Positions 15,383 through 23,693 of a stretch of DNA of 64,000 nucleotides are shown here, piece by piece. The notes beneath the pieces were generated by a model. The model saw only the letters and a program-made list of their open reading frames with translations, was not told the DNA's origin and ran no database searches. The first letter of the stretch is position 1. Every line of letters begins with the position of its first letter. Position numbers and translations under genes: made by a program. This DNA is from an uncultured Bacillota bacterium (GTDB lineage: Bacteria > Bacillota_I > Bacilli_A > RFN20 > CAG-288), in the NCBI GenBank assembly GCA_949290645.1, contig CASESG010000001.1, positions 193,104 to 257,103 on the forward strand, given 5' to 3'.

Positions 15383-16425
15383 TGAAAAGCATCTATTCCT
15401 TTTCCTATCCCGAGCTCGAGCAGGAGATGCTCTCTCTGGGACAGACGCGCTATCGGGCCAAGCAGATCTATGCCTGGCTCTACAAGAGGGATGTCACCTC
15501 TTTCGACGAGATGACCGACATCTCCAAGGCCTTCCGCGAAGAGTTGAAGTCCCGCTATGACTTCTACGTCCCGGAATGCACGCTCCGCCAGGAATCCAAG
15601 GACGGGACGATCAAGTCCCTCTTTCGGATGAAGGACGGGGAGGAAGTCGAAAGCGTCTTGATGCACTATGTCTACGGCTATGCCGTCTGTGTCTCGAGCC
15701 AGGTCGGATGCAACATGTCCTGCGCCTTCTGCGCCTCGGGCTTGCTCAAGAAGAAGAGAAACCTCCTTCCGGAGGAGATGATGGGACAGGTCCTCTCCTA
15801 TGACCGGCTCTTGAAGAAGAAGAATCCCGACCTTCGGGTCAGCCATGTCGTGGTGATGGGAACGGGCGAGCCTTTCGACAACTATGACAACGTCCTTTCC
15901 TTCCTCCGCAACGTCAACTCTCCCTTCGGATTGGACATCGGGGCGAGGCACATCACGGTCTCGACCTGTGGCATCATCCCGGGCATCCTGCGCTTTGGCA
16001 AGGAAGGTCTCCAGGTCAACCTCGCCATCTCCCTCCATGCTCCCGACGACGTGCGGAGAGAGAAGCTGATGCCGATCGACCGCGCCTATCCCCTGACCGA
16101 GCTAATCCCGGCGGTCATCCAATACTACAAGGATTCGGGCGGACGTCGCTGCACCTTCGAATACGTCCTCATCAAGGACTTCAACGATTCGATTGCCGAT
16201 GCCAAGAAGCTCTACGACCTCATCTATCCGACGCACGGCTTTGTCAACCTGATCCCGCTCAATCCTGTCAAGGAGAAGGGGCTTTTCCGCAGCGACGAGA
16301 AGACGATCGACGCCTTCCACAACTATCTTCTCTCCAAGGGAATCAAGTCGACCATCCGAAAGGAATTCGGCAGCGACATCGACGCTGCCTGTGGACAACT
16401 GAGGGCCAAACATGAACGAAAGTGA
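15382..16425 (+). CDS. rlmN: Dual-specificity RNA methyltransferase RlmN
   Basis: Radical-SAM enzyme that methylates C2 of A2503 in 23S rRNA and of A37 in a subset of tRNAs. The 347-residue protein has the CxxxCxxC iron-sulfur motif at Cys110, 114 and 117 (GCNMSCAFC), the VVMGTGEPFDNYDNV block, and the catalytic Cys near the C-terminus in the FGSDIDAACGQLR segment. The second catalytic Cys is expected in the TVSTCGIIPGI segment region or its surroundings. Its ATG overlaps the previous TGA by one base, and its end overlaps prpC by 14 nt, so it is co-translated with its neighbours. Confidence 0.95.
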   Translation: MKSIYSFSYPELEQEMLSLGQTRYRAKQIYAWLYKRDVTSFDEMTDISKAFREELKSRYDFYVPECTLRQESKDGTIKSLFRMKDGEEVESVLMHYVYGYAVCVSSQVGCNMSCAFCASGLLKKKRNLLPEEMMGQVLSYDRLLKKKNPDLRVSHVVVMGTGEPFDNYDNVLSFLRNVNSPFGLDIGARHITVSTCGIIPGILRFGKEGLQVNLAISLHAPDDVRREKLMPIDRAYPLTELIPAVIQYYKDSGGRRCTFEYVLIKDFNDSIADAKKLYDLIYPTHGFVNLIPLNPVKEKGLFRSDEKTIDAFHNYLLSKGIKSTIRKEFGSDIDAACGQLRAKHERK

Positions 16426-17167
16426 GAAAAAAAGACGCTTTGCCTGCCTGAGCGACATCGGAACCAAGAGGAAGAACAACGAGGACTCTGCCTATTGCGC
16501 AAGCTCCCCCTACGGGACGCTTCTGGTCGTCGCCGATGGCATGGGCGGACATCGCAAGGGCGAAATCGCCAGCAAGATCGTCACCGACGAGCTTTCCTAC
16601 GCCTTCTCCAAGAACCGAAGGAGCTTCTCGGCGGAACGGGCGAAGAAGTTCCTCATCCGCGTCCTGAAGAGAGCCAACAAGAGGATCTATTCCCTCTCTG
16701 TTTCCGGCGATGACTACAAGGAGATGGGAACGACGGTCGTCGCCGCCCTCATCACGGCGGAGAAGGCGGTCGTCGTCAATGTCGGGGACAGCCGCTGCTA
16801 CGTCTATCAGAAGGAACAGGGGCTGACCGAAGTCACGACCGACCAGACCTATGTCGAACTGCTCTTCGAGACCGGGAAGATCACCAAGAAGGAGATGGAA
16901 AACCATCCTCAGCGCAATCTGCTGCTCAACGCGATTGGCATCAACGCCACCCTGGTCGAGATCCAGGAACTCGAAGTCGACCTCTCCGCCTTCGACAAGA
17001 TCCTGCTCTGCTCCGACGGCCTCTACAACGCCGTCTCCAAGGGGGAGATCTCCCAGATCGTCGGCGAGGAGAAAGACGTCTCCGAGATCGCCCGCGATTT
17101 GATCGAGAAGGCCTTGGCCAACAAGGGGACGGACAATATCGCCGTCTCGCTCTGGGAGAAGGAATGA
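16412..17167 (+). CDS. prpC: PP2C-type Ser/Thr protein phosphatase
   Basis: Mn/Mg-dependent phosphatase that reverses the adjacent kinase. The 251 residues have the PPM motifs in order: SDIGTKRKNNEDSAY near residue 14-28, VVADGMGGHRKGE near 39-51, MGTTVVAA, NVGDSRCY, SDGLYNAV and the closing GTDNIAVSLW. All metal-binding Asp residues expected are visible. Its start lies inside the rlmN end and its TGA overlaps the kinase ATG (ATGA). The phosphatase-kinase pair is the classic Bacillota arrangement for control of cell envelope and translation factors. Confidence 0.95.
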   Translation: MNESEKKRRFACLSDIGTKRKNNEDSAYCASSPYGTLLVVADGMGGHRKGEIASKIVTDELSYAFSKNRRSFSAERAKKFLIRVLKRANKRIYSLSVSGDDYKEMGTTVVAALITAEKAVVVNVGDSRCYVYQKEQGLTEVTTDQTYVELLFETGKITKKEMENHPQRNLLLNAIGINATLVEIQELEVDLSAFDKILLCSDGLYNAVSKGEISQIVGEEKDVSEIARDLIEKALANKGTDNIAVSLWEKE

Positions 17168-18159
17168 TGGAAGAGAAAGAGATCGACAGCCGCACCAACG
17201 AGATCATCGACGACCGGTACAAGATTCTGAACGTCCTGGGAAGCGGCGGCATGGCGGTAGTCTACCAGGCTCGGGATTTGGTGACGGACAAGGACGTCGC
17301 CCTGAAGATGATGCTTCCGAAGACCTTTTCGGAAAAGGTGAATTTAGCGCGCTTCGAAAGGGAAGCCAGGGCGGCCGCATCGCTCAACCATCCCAACATC
17401 GTCAAGGTTCTTAACGTCGGATCCGATCACGGAATCCCCTACATGGTCAACGAGTTCGTCAACGGAAAGTCGCTCAAGCAAATCCTTGAAATCCGTGGAA
17501 AGTTTTCCTTCTTGGAAGCCTGTGACATCATGTCTCAGCTCTCTGCTGCGGTCTTTTATGCCCACCAGCACGGAGTCATCCATCGGGACATCAAGCCGGA
17601 CAACATCTATCTGACCAAGGACGGGACGATCAAGCTGGGAGACTTCGGCATCGCCGTCTTCCTCAACTCCAGCCACGTCACCAAGCAAGACAAGATCATC
17701 GGAACGGTCCACTACCTCGCCCCGGAGCTCTTGAACTCGGACGGTCAGCCGACGGAGAGAAGCGATATCTATTCCATGGGCATCACCTTCTTCGAGCTCA
17801 TCACGGCCTGCCTTCCCTTCGACAACGCCAATCGACAGGCAATCGTGCACATGCAGGCCCATTGCCGTCTTCCTTCCATCAAGAAGTTCAATCCCAAGAC
17901 CCCTCCCTGCATCGAGGAAATCATCGACAAGTGCTGCGAGAAGGATCCGATGGAGCGCTACAACTCCGCCGACGAGCTTCACGAGCAGATTGGGAAGATC
18001 TTGAAGAACCCGTCCCTGCTCGAGAAGAAGACGAGTCTTTTCCAGCGTCTCTTCCATCGGCAGTCCTTGGCCGATTATGAGGAGAAAAGCAGTCTCAAGG
18101 CGAAGAAGAAAGCCTTGAGGAAGGCCGCCAAGGAGGCCAGGAAGAACAAGAATGCCTAA
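17164..18159 (+). CDS. prkC: PrkC-family Ser/Thr kinase without transmembrane and PASTA domains
   Basis: 331 residues (or 330 from the second ATG). The Hanks-type kinase domain fills residues 17-280: GSGGMAVVY at 26-34, VALKM, HRDIKPDN at 140-147, DFGIA at 160-164 and APELL. It should phosphorylate Ser/Thr residues of cytosolic targets, opposed by PrpC. Normal PrkC is about 600-650 residues, with one membrane helix and several extracellular PASTA domains that sense peptidoglycan. Here the kinase is followed only by a Lys/Ala-rich basic tail (KAKKKALRKAAKEARKNK) and no hydrophobic helix. It is therefore probably soluble or loosely bound to acidic surfaces. The end overlaps rsgA by 8 nt, so the short form is the native gene end here. 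Confidence 0.92.
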   Translation: MMEEKEIDSRTNEIIDDRYKILNVLGSGGMAVVYQARDLVTDKDVALKMMLPKTFSEKVNLARFEREARAAASLNHPNIVKVLNVGSDHGIPYMVNEFVNGKSLKQILEIRGKFSFLEACDIMSQLSAAVFYAHQHGVIHRDIKPDNIYLTKDGTIKLGDFGIAVFLNSSHVTKQDKIIGTVHYLAPELLNSDGQPTERSDIYSMGITFFELITACLPFDNANRQAIVHMQAHCRLPSIKKFNPKTPPCIEEIIDKCCEKDPMERYNSADELHEQIGKILKNPSLLEKKTSLFQRLFHRQSLADYEEKSSLKAKKKALRKAAKEARKNKNA

Positions 18160-19039
18160 GCTGGTCCTCTCGACCTCCTCCTTGGGCTATCGTCTCTTCG
18201 ACCTCGAGAGCAAGGAGCTTCTTCTGGCCAAGAAGCGCGGCAAGGTCACCTATCGGGAGGACAAGATCCTCATCGGGGACAGGGTGGAGCTGGACAAGGA
18301 CGGCTTCATCGAGAAGGTCCTTCCCCGCCTTTCCCTCTTGAAGAGACCCCGCCTTGCCAACGCCCAAGAATGTCTGATCCTGCTCTCCTTCCAAAAGCCG
18401 GACTTCTCCCTCTTCCTTTTGGACAAGTTCCTGACGAGCGTGAACTATTCCAAGATTCACGCCGCGATCGTCATCAACAAGATCGACCTCGCCACTTCCC
18501 AGGAGAGGAAGGAGATGGAGGATTTCCTCTCCTATTATCGAGGGCTAGGCTATCCGCTCTTCTTCCTCTCCGCCGTCAAGAGGGAGGAGGACTTCGAAAG
18601 GCTGGTCGAGCACATCCGGGGAAAGAGAGTCGCCCTGATGGGGCAGACGGGCGTGGGGAAGTCGACCCTGCTCAACGCCCTCGACCCCTCCTTCCGGCGC
18701 AAGGTCGACACGCTCTATCCCAAGGTCAACCGCGGACGGCACACGACCAAGGAGACGATCCTCATCCCCTATCAGGACGGATTCCTCTACGATACGCCCG
18801 GCTTCTCCTCCTTCGAGCTCTCCGACATGGACGAGGACGAGCTGGCGATGTTCTTCCCGGGCTTTCTTCCTCTCTTCCCCTCTTGCTTCTTCAAGGACTG
18901 CCACCACCTTCCCAAGAGCAAGGGCTGCGCCGTCCTCAAAGCCCTGGAAGAGAAGAAGATTCCCAAGGAAAGCTATGACGACTATCTCAAGGTCAAGGAA
19001 GAAGTGAAGGAGCTCTCGCAATGGAAAAAACGGATCTGA
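18152..19039 (+). CDS. rsgA: Ribosome small-subunit GTPase RsgA
   Basis: Circularly permuted GTPase that acts in late 30S assembly. The 295 residues show an N-terminal OB-fold, then permuted G motifs in the order NKID (109-112), P-loop GQTGVGKST (164-172), and DTPGF. A zinc-binding tail has the CFFKDCHHL...GC arrangement. Overlaps prkC upstream by 8 nt and rpe downstream by 19 nt. The location between prkC and rpe is conserved in Bacillota. Confidence 0.95.
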   Translation: MPKLVLSTSSLGYRLFDLESKELLLAKKRGKVTYREDKILIGDRVELDKDGFIEKVLPRLSLLKRPRLANAQECLILLSFQKPDFSLFLLDKFLTSVNYSKIHAAIVINKIDLATSQERKEMEDFLSYYRGLGYPLFFLSAVKREEDFERLVEHIRGKRVALMGQTGVGKSTLLNALDPSFRRKVDTLYPKVNRGRHTTKETILIPYQDGFLYDTPGFSSFELSDMDEDELAMFFPGFLPLFPSCFFKDCHHLPKSKGCAVLKALEEKKIPKESYDDYLKVKEEVKELSQWKKRI

Positions 19040-19692
19040 TTGTCCCCTCCCTGCTCTCGGCCGACTTTCTTCATCTCAAGAGAGAGATGGACAACATCGC
19101 GCATCTGGGACTGAAAAGGGTCCACTTCGACGTCATGGACGGAAACTTCGTTGAGGAGATTTCCTTCGGACAGCCCCTGTTCCGCGCCCTTTTCGAGCGC
19201 TATCGAAAGCGCCTTTCCTTCGACGTCCATCTGATGGTGAGAGATTACAAAAGGCATCTCCTCTCCTTCCTCGAGCTGGGAGCGAGGGAGATCACCATCC
19301 ACTACGAGGCGGTGAGAGACTTCAAGGATGTGGAAAAGATCCGGAATAAGCATCCGGAGCTCTCCCTAGGCCTGGCTCTCTCTCCCGAGACGGATGTCTC
19401 ACGGGTCTTGAGTCTCTATGACCTCTTCGACCGCTTCCTGGTGATGTCGGTCGTCCCTGGAAAGGCGGGACAGGCTTTCCTTCCGCAATCCCTGGAGAAG
19501 ATCAAGAGACTTTCCCTATTCCGGAGAGAGAACAACCTCTCCTATCGGATCGAAGTGGATGGCGGAATCAATCCCGAGACCGGACGGGAGTGCCTTCTTG
19601 CCGGAGCCGACCAACTGGTCTGCGGAAGCGCCTTCTTCCACAGCGAGGACAAGGAAGGATTCCTTCGCTCCTTCCTCGGAAAGGAGAACTGA
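19021..19692 (+). CDS. rpe: Ribulose-phosphate 3-epimerase
   Basis: Interconverts ribulose-5-phosphate and xylulose-5-phosphate in the pentose phosphate pathway. The 223-residue TIM barrel has IVPSLLSADFLHL at the start, FDVMDGNFV (metal-binding His replaced by a standard HFDVMDG context), FDVHLMV, MSVVPGKAGQAF and the phosphate-binding DGGINPET. One difference is that MSV.PG.GGQ.F reads MSVVPGKAGQAF, with Ala for Gly. It overlaps rsgA and ends one base before the next ATG. Confidence 0.93.
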   Translation: MEKTDLIVPSLLSADFLHLKREMDNIAHLGLKRVHFDVMDGNFVEEISFGQPLFRALFERYRKRLSFDVHLMVRDYKRHLLSFLELGAREITIHYEAVRDFKDVEKIRNKHPELSLGLALSPETDVSRVLSLYDLFDRFLVMSVVPGKAGQAFLPQSLEKIKRLSLFRRENNLSYRIEVDGGINPETGRECLLAGADQLVCGSAFFHSEDKEGFLRSFLGKEN

Positions 19693-20364
19693 ATGGAACT
19701 GAAAACACTCGCCTCGCTCTTCTTCCTGCTCTCCTTTGCCGTCTATCTCCTGGACATGGCCCTTCTGACCTTTTTGAATTCCCGCCTTGCCAAGGAGGAG
19801 AAGAACCACTTCCGGAACTCCTTCCCCTTCGAGTTCTATCGCCAGCAGAATCCGAGGCTTCGCTTTGTTCTTTATGCCCTGGTCTTCCTCTCCCTCTTCT
19901 TCCTCCTTCTTGGGACTTCGCTGTACTTTGTCACCTTCGAAAGCATCTTTGCCTATGCGGAACTTGCCATCTTCGGCCTGGTCGCAGTCTTGATGGCCGC
20001 TGGAAACATCCTTCCCCTCTCCTCCTATCGAAGCCATCTTCTGACCAACCTCTCCTCCTTCCTCCTTCTCTCCTTGGGAATGATCCTTTTCGCCTTCCAG
20101 CGAATTGTTCCCGGGGCGATGATCTTCCCTTCCGAGATCCTCGTTCCCATCGCCGTCCTCTCCGGGATTCTGGGCTTCGTGAGCTTCTTCGCCCTCTTCC
20201 AGAAGAAACTTCTCAACTGGGCGAAGCTCGACAAGGCGGAGGAAAACGGAGCGACCTATTACGTCAAGCCCAAGGTCAATCTCCTGGCCCTCTATGAATG
20301 GATCTACTTCCTGCTCTTCGAGATCCAGGGCCTCCTCTTCTTCTTCAACATCGTCTTCCAGTGA
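19693..20364 (+). CDS. Uncharacterised six-helix membrane protein
   Basis: 223 residues starting directly after the rpe stop codon, the last gene of the rsmB-like to rpe operon. Six hydrophobic segments are visible at roughly 5-27, 55-80, 85-108, 115-137, 142-167 and 195-220, with basic loops on alternating sides. No motif or known family is recognised. In Bacillus the gene after rpe is thiN, a soluble thiamine pyrophosphokinase; this protein is unrelated. It ends before a bidirectional terminator. Confidence 0.75.
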   Translation: MELKTLASLFFLLSFAVYLLDMALLTFLNSRLAKEEKNHFRNSFPFEFYRQQNPRLRFVLYALVFLSLFFLLLGTSLYFVTFESIFAYAELAIFGLVAVLMAAGNILPLSSYRSHLLTNLSSFLLLSLGMILFAFQRIVPGAMIFPSEILVPIAVLSGILGFVSFFALFQKKLLNWAKLDKAEENGATYYVKPKVNLLALYEWIYFLLFEIQGLLFFFNIVFQ

Positions 20365-20398
20365 CGGCCAGAAGGAGAAATCCGCCTTTTTCGGACAT

Positions 20399-20427
20399 GA
20401 AAAAAGCTCCCTCTGGGAGCTCTTTTG
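20399..20427. terminator. Bidirectional terminator between the rpe operon and rpmB
   Basis: AGCTCCC / GGGAGCT stem with a 3-nt loop, preceded by an A run and followed by CTTTT. It can end transcription from both convergent sides. Confidence 0.85.
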
Positions 20428-20440
20428 ACGAAGATTGAAC

Positions 20441-20680
20441 TTAGGCCTGAGCGGTCTCGGGAGCCTTCTCGACCTTCTTGCTCTCCGCCTTCTTGCTGTT
20501 CTTGCGGAGCGTTCTCATCGCCGAGGTCGAGATGCGGACACGGATCTTCTTTCCGTTCTCGTCGACGATGGTGGTGTTCTGAAGGTTGACGTTCCAACGT
20601 CTCTTGGTATGTCTCATCGAGTGCGAGACATTGCATCCGGACATCGGTCCCTTGCCGGTCAGCGGGCATTTTCTAGACAT
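20441..20680 (-). CDS. rpmB: Ribosomal protein bL28
   Basis: A basic protein of 79 residues: MSRKCPLTGKGPMSGCNVSH, then RRWNVNLQ and RVRISTSAMRTLRK, as in L28. The start at 20680 is preceded by AGGAGG; a longer in-frame reading begins 33 nt upstream without a site. The tail is extended with Lys/Glu/Ala (KKAESKKVEKAPETAQA), about 15 residues more than usual. rpmB at the end of the prkC-rsgA-rpe region, in opposite orientation, is the typical Bacillota place. Confidence 0.95.
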   Translation of the reverse strand: MSRKCPLTGKGPMSGCNVSHSMRHTKRRWNVNLQNTTIVDENGKKIRVRISTSAMRTLRKNSKKAESKKVEKAPETAQA

Positions 20681-20728
20681 GTCTTTTCTCCTCCTACTTC
20701 CGAATCGATTCACAAAACGTGCTTAACA

Positions 20729-20757
20729 AAGATACCACAGCGCCAGAGGGGATTCAA
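20729..20757 (-). promoter_or_regulatory. Promoter of rpmB
   Basis: Minus-strand TTGAAT and TATCTT boxes, 17-nt spacer, about 49 bp upstream of the rpmB ATG. Confidence 0.55.
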
Positions 20758-20949
20758 GTGTTTTTGAATCGTGAAGATTACCTTATTTATAAAGGGTGAG
20801 AAACGCACTCTTTTTAACAAAAGCAGCGCTTTGTAAGCACGGCAGAAGACGGAAACGGACGGAATATGGAAAGTGCGCATGAACTCCGGGGCCTTGAAGC
20901 GAAAATACGCAGTTAAATGAGCAGAAAGTGTGCATATCATGATTGAAAC

Positions 20950-20964
20950 GAGCAAAATTTGCTC
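20950..20964. promoter_or_regulatory. Perfect palindrome upstream of adhE, candidate operator
   Basis: GAGCAAAATTTGCTC is a perfect 7+1+7 inverted repeat ending 19 bp before the -35 box of adhE. The position fits an activator or a cooperating repressor. It does not match Rex or cre consensus. Confidence 0.4.
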
Positions 20965-20983
20965 ATAAATCCATCTTTCTTCC

Positions 20984-21012
20984 TTTACACTCGTCTCTCG
21001 TTTCTCTATAAT
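20984..21012 (+). promoter_or_regulatory. Promoter of adhE
   Basis: TTTACA and TATAAT with a 17-nt spacer, 27 bp upstream of the ATG; AAGGAGG lies at 21025-21031. Confidence 0.8.
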
Positions 21013-21039
21013 TTTTGGTGAATCAAGGAGGTTTCATCC

Positions 21040-23670
21040 ATGGATGAAATGCAAAAGCTTAAGGCCAGCCAGGACCTCAGCGAACTGATCGAACGTGTCC
21101 GCAAGGCCCAGCAGGTCTATTCCACCTACTCCCAGGAACAGGTGGATGCCATTTTCAAGGCTGCTTCCATCGCCGCCAACAAAGCCCGTATTCCTCTCGC
21201 CAAGGAAGCCGTTGAAGAGACGGGAATGGGTGTTGTCGAAGACAAGGTCATCAAGAACCACTTCGCCAGCGAATACATCTACAACGCCTATCGCACGACC
21301 AAGACTTGCGGCGTGATTGAAGAGAACGACGATATGGGCTATGAGCGCATCGCTGAGCCTCTGGGCATCCTCGCCGGCATCGTCCCGACGACCAACCCGA
21401 CGGCCACCGCGATCTTCAAGTCCCTTTTGGCTCTGAAGACCAGGAATGGCATCATCTTCTCGCCGCATCCCCGTGCCAAGAAGTGCACGATCCATGCGGC
21501 TCAGATCGTCCTCGATGCGGCGGTCAAGGCGGGTGCTCCGAAGGACATCATCGCCTGGATCGAAGTCCCTTCCATCGAGCTCTCCAACCAGCTGATGAAA
21601 TCCTGCGACTGCATCCTCGCCACGGGTGGACCGGGCATGGTCACGGCCGCTTATTCTTCCGGCAAGCCGGCGATCGGTGTCGGCCCGGGCAATGCCCCGA
21701 CCATCATCGACAGCTCCGCGGACATCAAGATGGCCGTCTCCTCCATCATCCACTCCAAGACTTTCGACAACGGCATGATCTGCGCTTCCGAGCAGTCGGT
21801 CATCGCCCTTGCGGATGTCTATGATGCCGTCAAGGCCGAGTTCGCCTACCGCGGCTGCCACTTCCTCTCCAAGGAGGAGATCAACAAGGTCCGCAAGACC
21901 ATCCTCATCAACGGTTCGGTCAACGCCAAGATCGTCGGACAGAGCGCTTGCAAGATCGCGGAGCTCTGCGGATTCAGCGTTCCCGAGGGAACCAAGATTC
22001 TCATCGGCGAAGTCGAGAAGACCGACAAGAGCGAAGAGTTCGCTCACGAGAAGCTCTCCCCTGTCCTTGCCATGTACAAGGCCGAGTCTTTCGACAAGGC
22101 TCTCGACATGGCCGACCAGCTTGTCAAAGATGGCGGATACGGACATACGGCCGACCTCTATGCCGACGAAGTCAACGCCAAGGATCACATCGATGCCTTC
22201 GCCAGCCGCATGAAGGCTTGCCGCATCCTGATCAACACACCTTCTTCCTTCGGTGGCATCGGCGACCTCTACAACTTCATGTTCCTTCCTTCCCTCACCT
22301 TGGGCTGCGGTTCCTGGGGCGGAAACTCCGTCTCCGAGAACGTTGGCGTCAAACAACTTTTGAATATCAAGACCGTCGCAAAAAGGAGAGAGAACATGCT
22401 TTGGTTCAGAACGCCCAGCAAGATCTTCTTCAAGCCTGGCTGCCTCAGCAAGGCCTTGGAGGAGCTCCATACCTTCTATCACAAGAAGAGAGTCCTCATC
22501 GTCACCGATAAGTTTTTGGCCCAGTCGGGCTTCAGCAAGAAGATCGAGGACATCCTCGGCGGATTCGGCATCGAGACCGAAGTCTTCTCCGATGTCGCTC
22601 CCGATCCGACCCTTGCCTGTGCCGAAGAGGGCGCAACCCTCTGCCGTTCCTTCCAGCCGGACTGCATCATCGCCCTCGGTGGCGGCTCTCCGATGGATGC
22701 CGCAAAGATCATGTGGGTCCTCTACGAGCATCCGGAAGCGGACTTCTCCGACATGGCCATGGACTTCATGGACATCCGCAAGAGAATCGTGACCTTCCCT
22801 CAGATGGGAACCAAGGCGATGCTCGTCTGCGTCCCGACCACGGCCGGTACCGGTTCGGAAGTCACTCCGTTCGCCATCATCACCGACCAGAGAGACGGAA
22901 CGAAGTACCCGATCACCGATTACGAGCTTCTCCCGAACATGGCAATCGTCGACAGCGACCTCATGCTCAATATCCCGAAGGGATTGACTCGTGCCTCGGG
23001 TATCGATGCCCTTACGCACTGCATGGAAGCCTATGCTTCGATGTATGCCACCGTCTTCACCGACGGCCTTGCCAAGGAAGGCATCCGCGAGATCTTCGAT
23101 TACCTGCCCAGAGCCTACAAGAACGGTGGCAAGGATCCGGAAGCCCGTGAGCACATGGCCCACGCCGCAACGATTGCTGGTATCGCCTTCGCCAACGCCT
23201 TCCTGGGCATCGACCACTCCTTGGGCCACAAGCTCGGCGCCTATCATCACCTCCCGCACGGCGTCTGCGTCTCCTTGATGCTCAACGAGGTCATGAAGTT
23301 CAACGCCGGCGAGGTTCCCACCAAGATGGGCACCTTCCCGCAGTACAAGTATCCGCACACGCTCCGTCGCTATTGCGAGATCGCCGAGATGCTCGGCATC
23401 CAGGGCAAGACTGACGAGGAGAAGTTCAACAAGCTCCTCGACAAGATTGTCGCCCTGAAGAAGGAAATCGAACTGCCTTTGACCATCAAGGAAGCGGGTG
23501 TCGACGAAGAGAAGTTCCTCGCGACCCTCGACGAGATGTCCGAGGCCGCATTCAACGACCAGTGCACCGGAACCAATCCGCGCTACCCGCTCATCTCCGA
23601 GATGAAGGATCTCTACCTCAAGGCCTACTACGGCGAAAAAGCAGCTGAAAAGAAAGCCTCAAAGAAGTAA
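21040..23670 (+). CDS. adhE: Bifunctional acetaldehyde-CoA/alcohol dehydrogenase
   Basis: Reduces acetyl-CoA to acetaldehyde and then to ethanol, recycling two NADH. The 876-residue protein has an N-terminal CoA-acylating aldehyde dehydrogenase half (GILAGIVPTTNPT, VGPGNAP, and NGMICASEQS with the catalytic Cys). The C-terminal half from about residue 450 is an iron-dependent alcohol dehydrogenase (ALGGGSPMDAAK, VPTTAGTGSEV, and the metal-binding HCMEAY, HSLGHKLGAYHHLPHG). It assembles into spirosomes in other bacteria. It has a strong promoter and a clear SD, and the upstream repeats suggest control. A kinase-like gene follows 24 bp later. Confidence 0.97.
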   Translation: MDEMQKLKASQDLSELIERVRKAQQVYSTYSQEQVDAIFKAASIAANKARIPLAKEAVEETGMGVVEDKVIKNHFASEYIYNAYRTTKTCGVIEENDDMGYERIAEPLGILAGIVPTTNPTATAIFKSLLALKTRNGIIFSPHPRAKKCTIHAAQIVLDAAVKAGAPKDIIAWIEVPSIELSNQLMKSCDCILATGGPGMVTAAYSSGKPAIGVGPGNAPTIIDSSADIKMAVSSIIHSKTFDNGMICASEQSVIALADVYDAVKAEFAYRGCHFLSKEEINKVRKTILINGSVNAKIVGQSACKIAELCGFSVPEGTKILIGEVEKTDKSEEFAHEKLSPVLAMYKAESFDKALDMADQLVKDGGYGHTADLYADEVNAKDHIDAFASRMKACRILINTPSSFGGIGDLYNFMFLPSLTLGCGSWGGNSVSENVGVKQLLNIKTVAKRRENMLWFRTPSKIFFKPGCLSKALEELHTFYHKKRVLIVTDKFLAQSGFSKKIEDILGGFGIETEVFSDVAPDPTLACAEEGATLCRSFQPDCIIALGGGSPMDAAKIMWVLYEHPEADFSDMAMDFMDIRKRIVTFPQMGTKAMLVCVPTTAGTGSEVTPFAIITDQRDGTKYPITDYELLPNMAIVDSDLMLNIPKGLTRASGIDALTHCMEAYASMYATVFTDGLAKEGIREIFDYLPRAYKNGGKDPEAREHMAHAATIAGIAFANAFLGIDHSLGHKLGAYHHLPHGVCVSLMLNEVMKFNAGEVPTKMGTFPQYKYPHTLRRYCEIAEMLGIQGKTDEEKFNKLLDKIVALKKEIELPLTIKEAGVDEEKFLATLDEMSEAAFNDQCTGTNPRYPLISEMKDLYLKAYYGEKAAEKKASKK

Positions 23671-23693
23671 AATAGACAAAAAGGAGAACCTCA

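Larger units (their letters stand above)
20681..21039. other. AT-richer divergent intergenic region between rpmB and adhE
   Basis: 359 bp without a credible gene. It holds the rpmB promoter on the minus side (20729-20757), an inverted repeat GATTCAA/TTGAATC at 20751-20770, a direct repeat GAAAGTGYGCAT at 20869-20880 and 20924-20935 (55 bp apart), the palindrome at 20950-20964, and the adhE promoter. Short frames here have no ribosome site. Confidence 0.7.

Noticed and set aside
20681..21039. Rex (NADH) operator for adhE
   Set aside because: TTCACAA and TTAACAA segments exist on the plus strand but in direct, not inverted, orientation, so the Rex palindrome is not formed.
21034..23358. Very long open antisense frame opposite adhE, and similar ones opposite the EF-G-like gene, dnaK, atpD and atpA
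   Set aside because: They mirror codon structure of GC-rich genes, have no ribosome site, are low-complexity in Asp/Val/Gly/Leu and match no family. The opposite strand encodes proteins with complete motifs.
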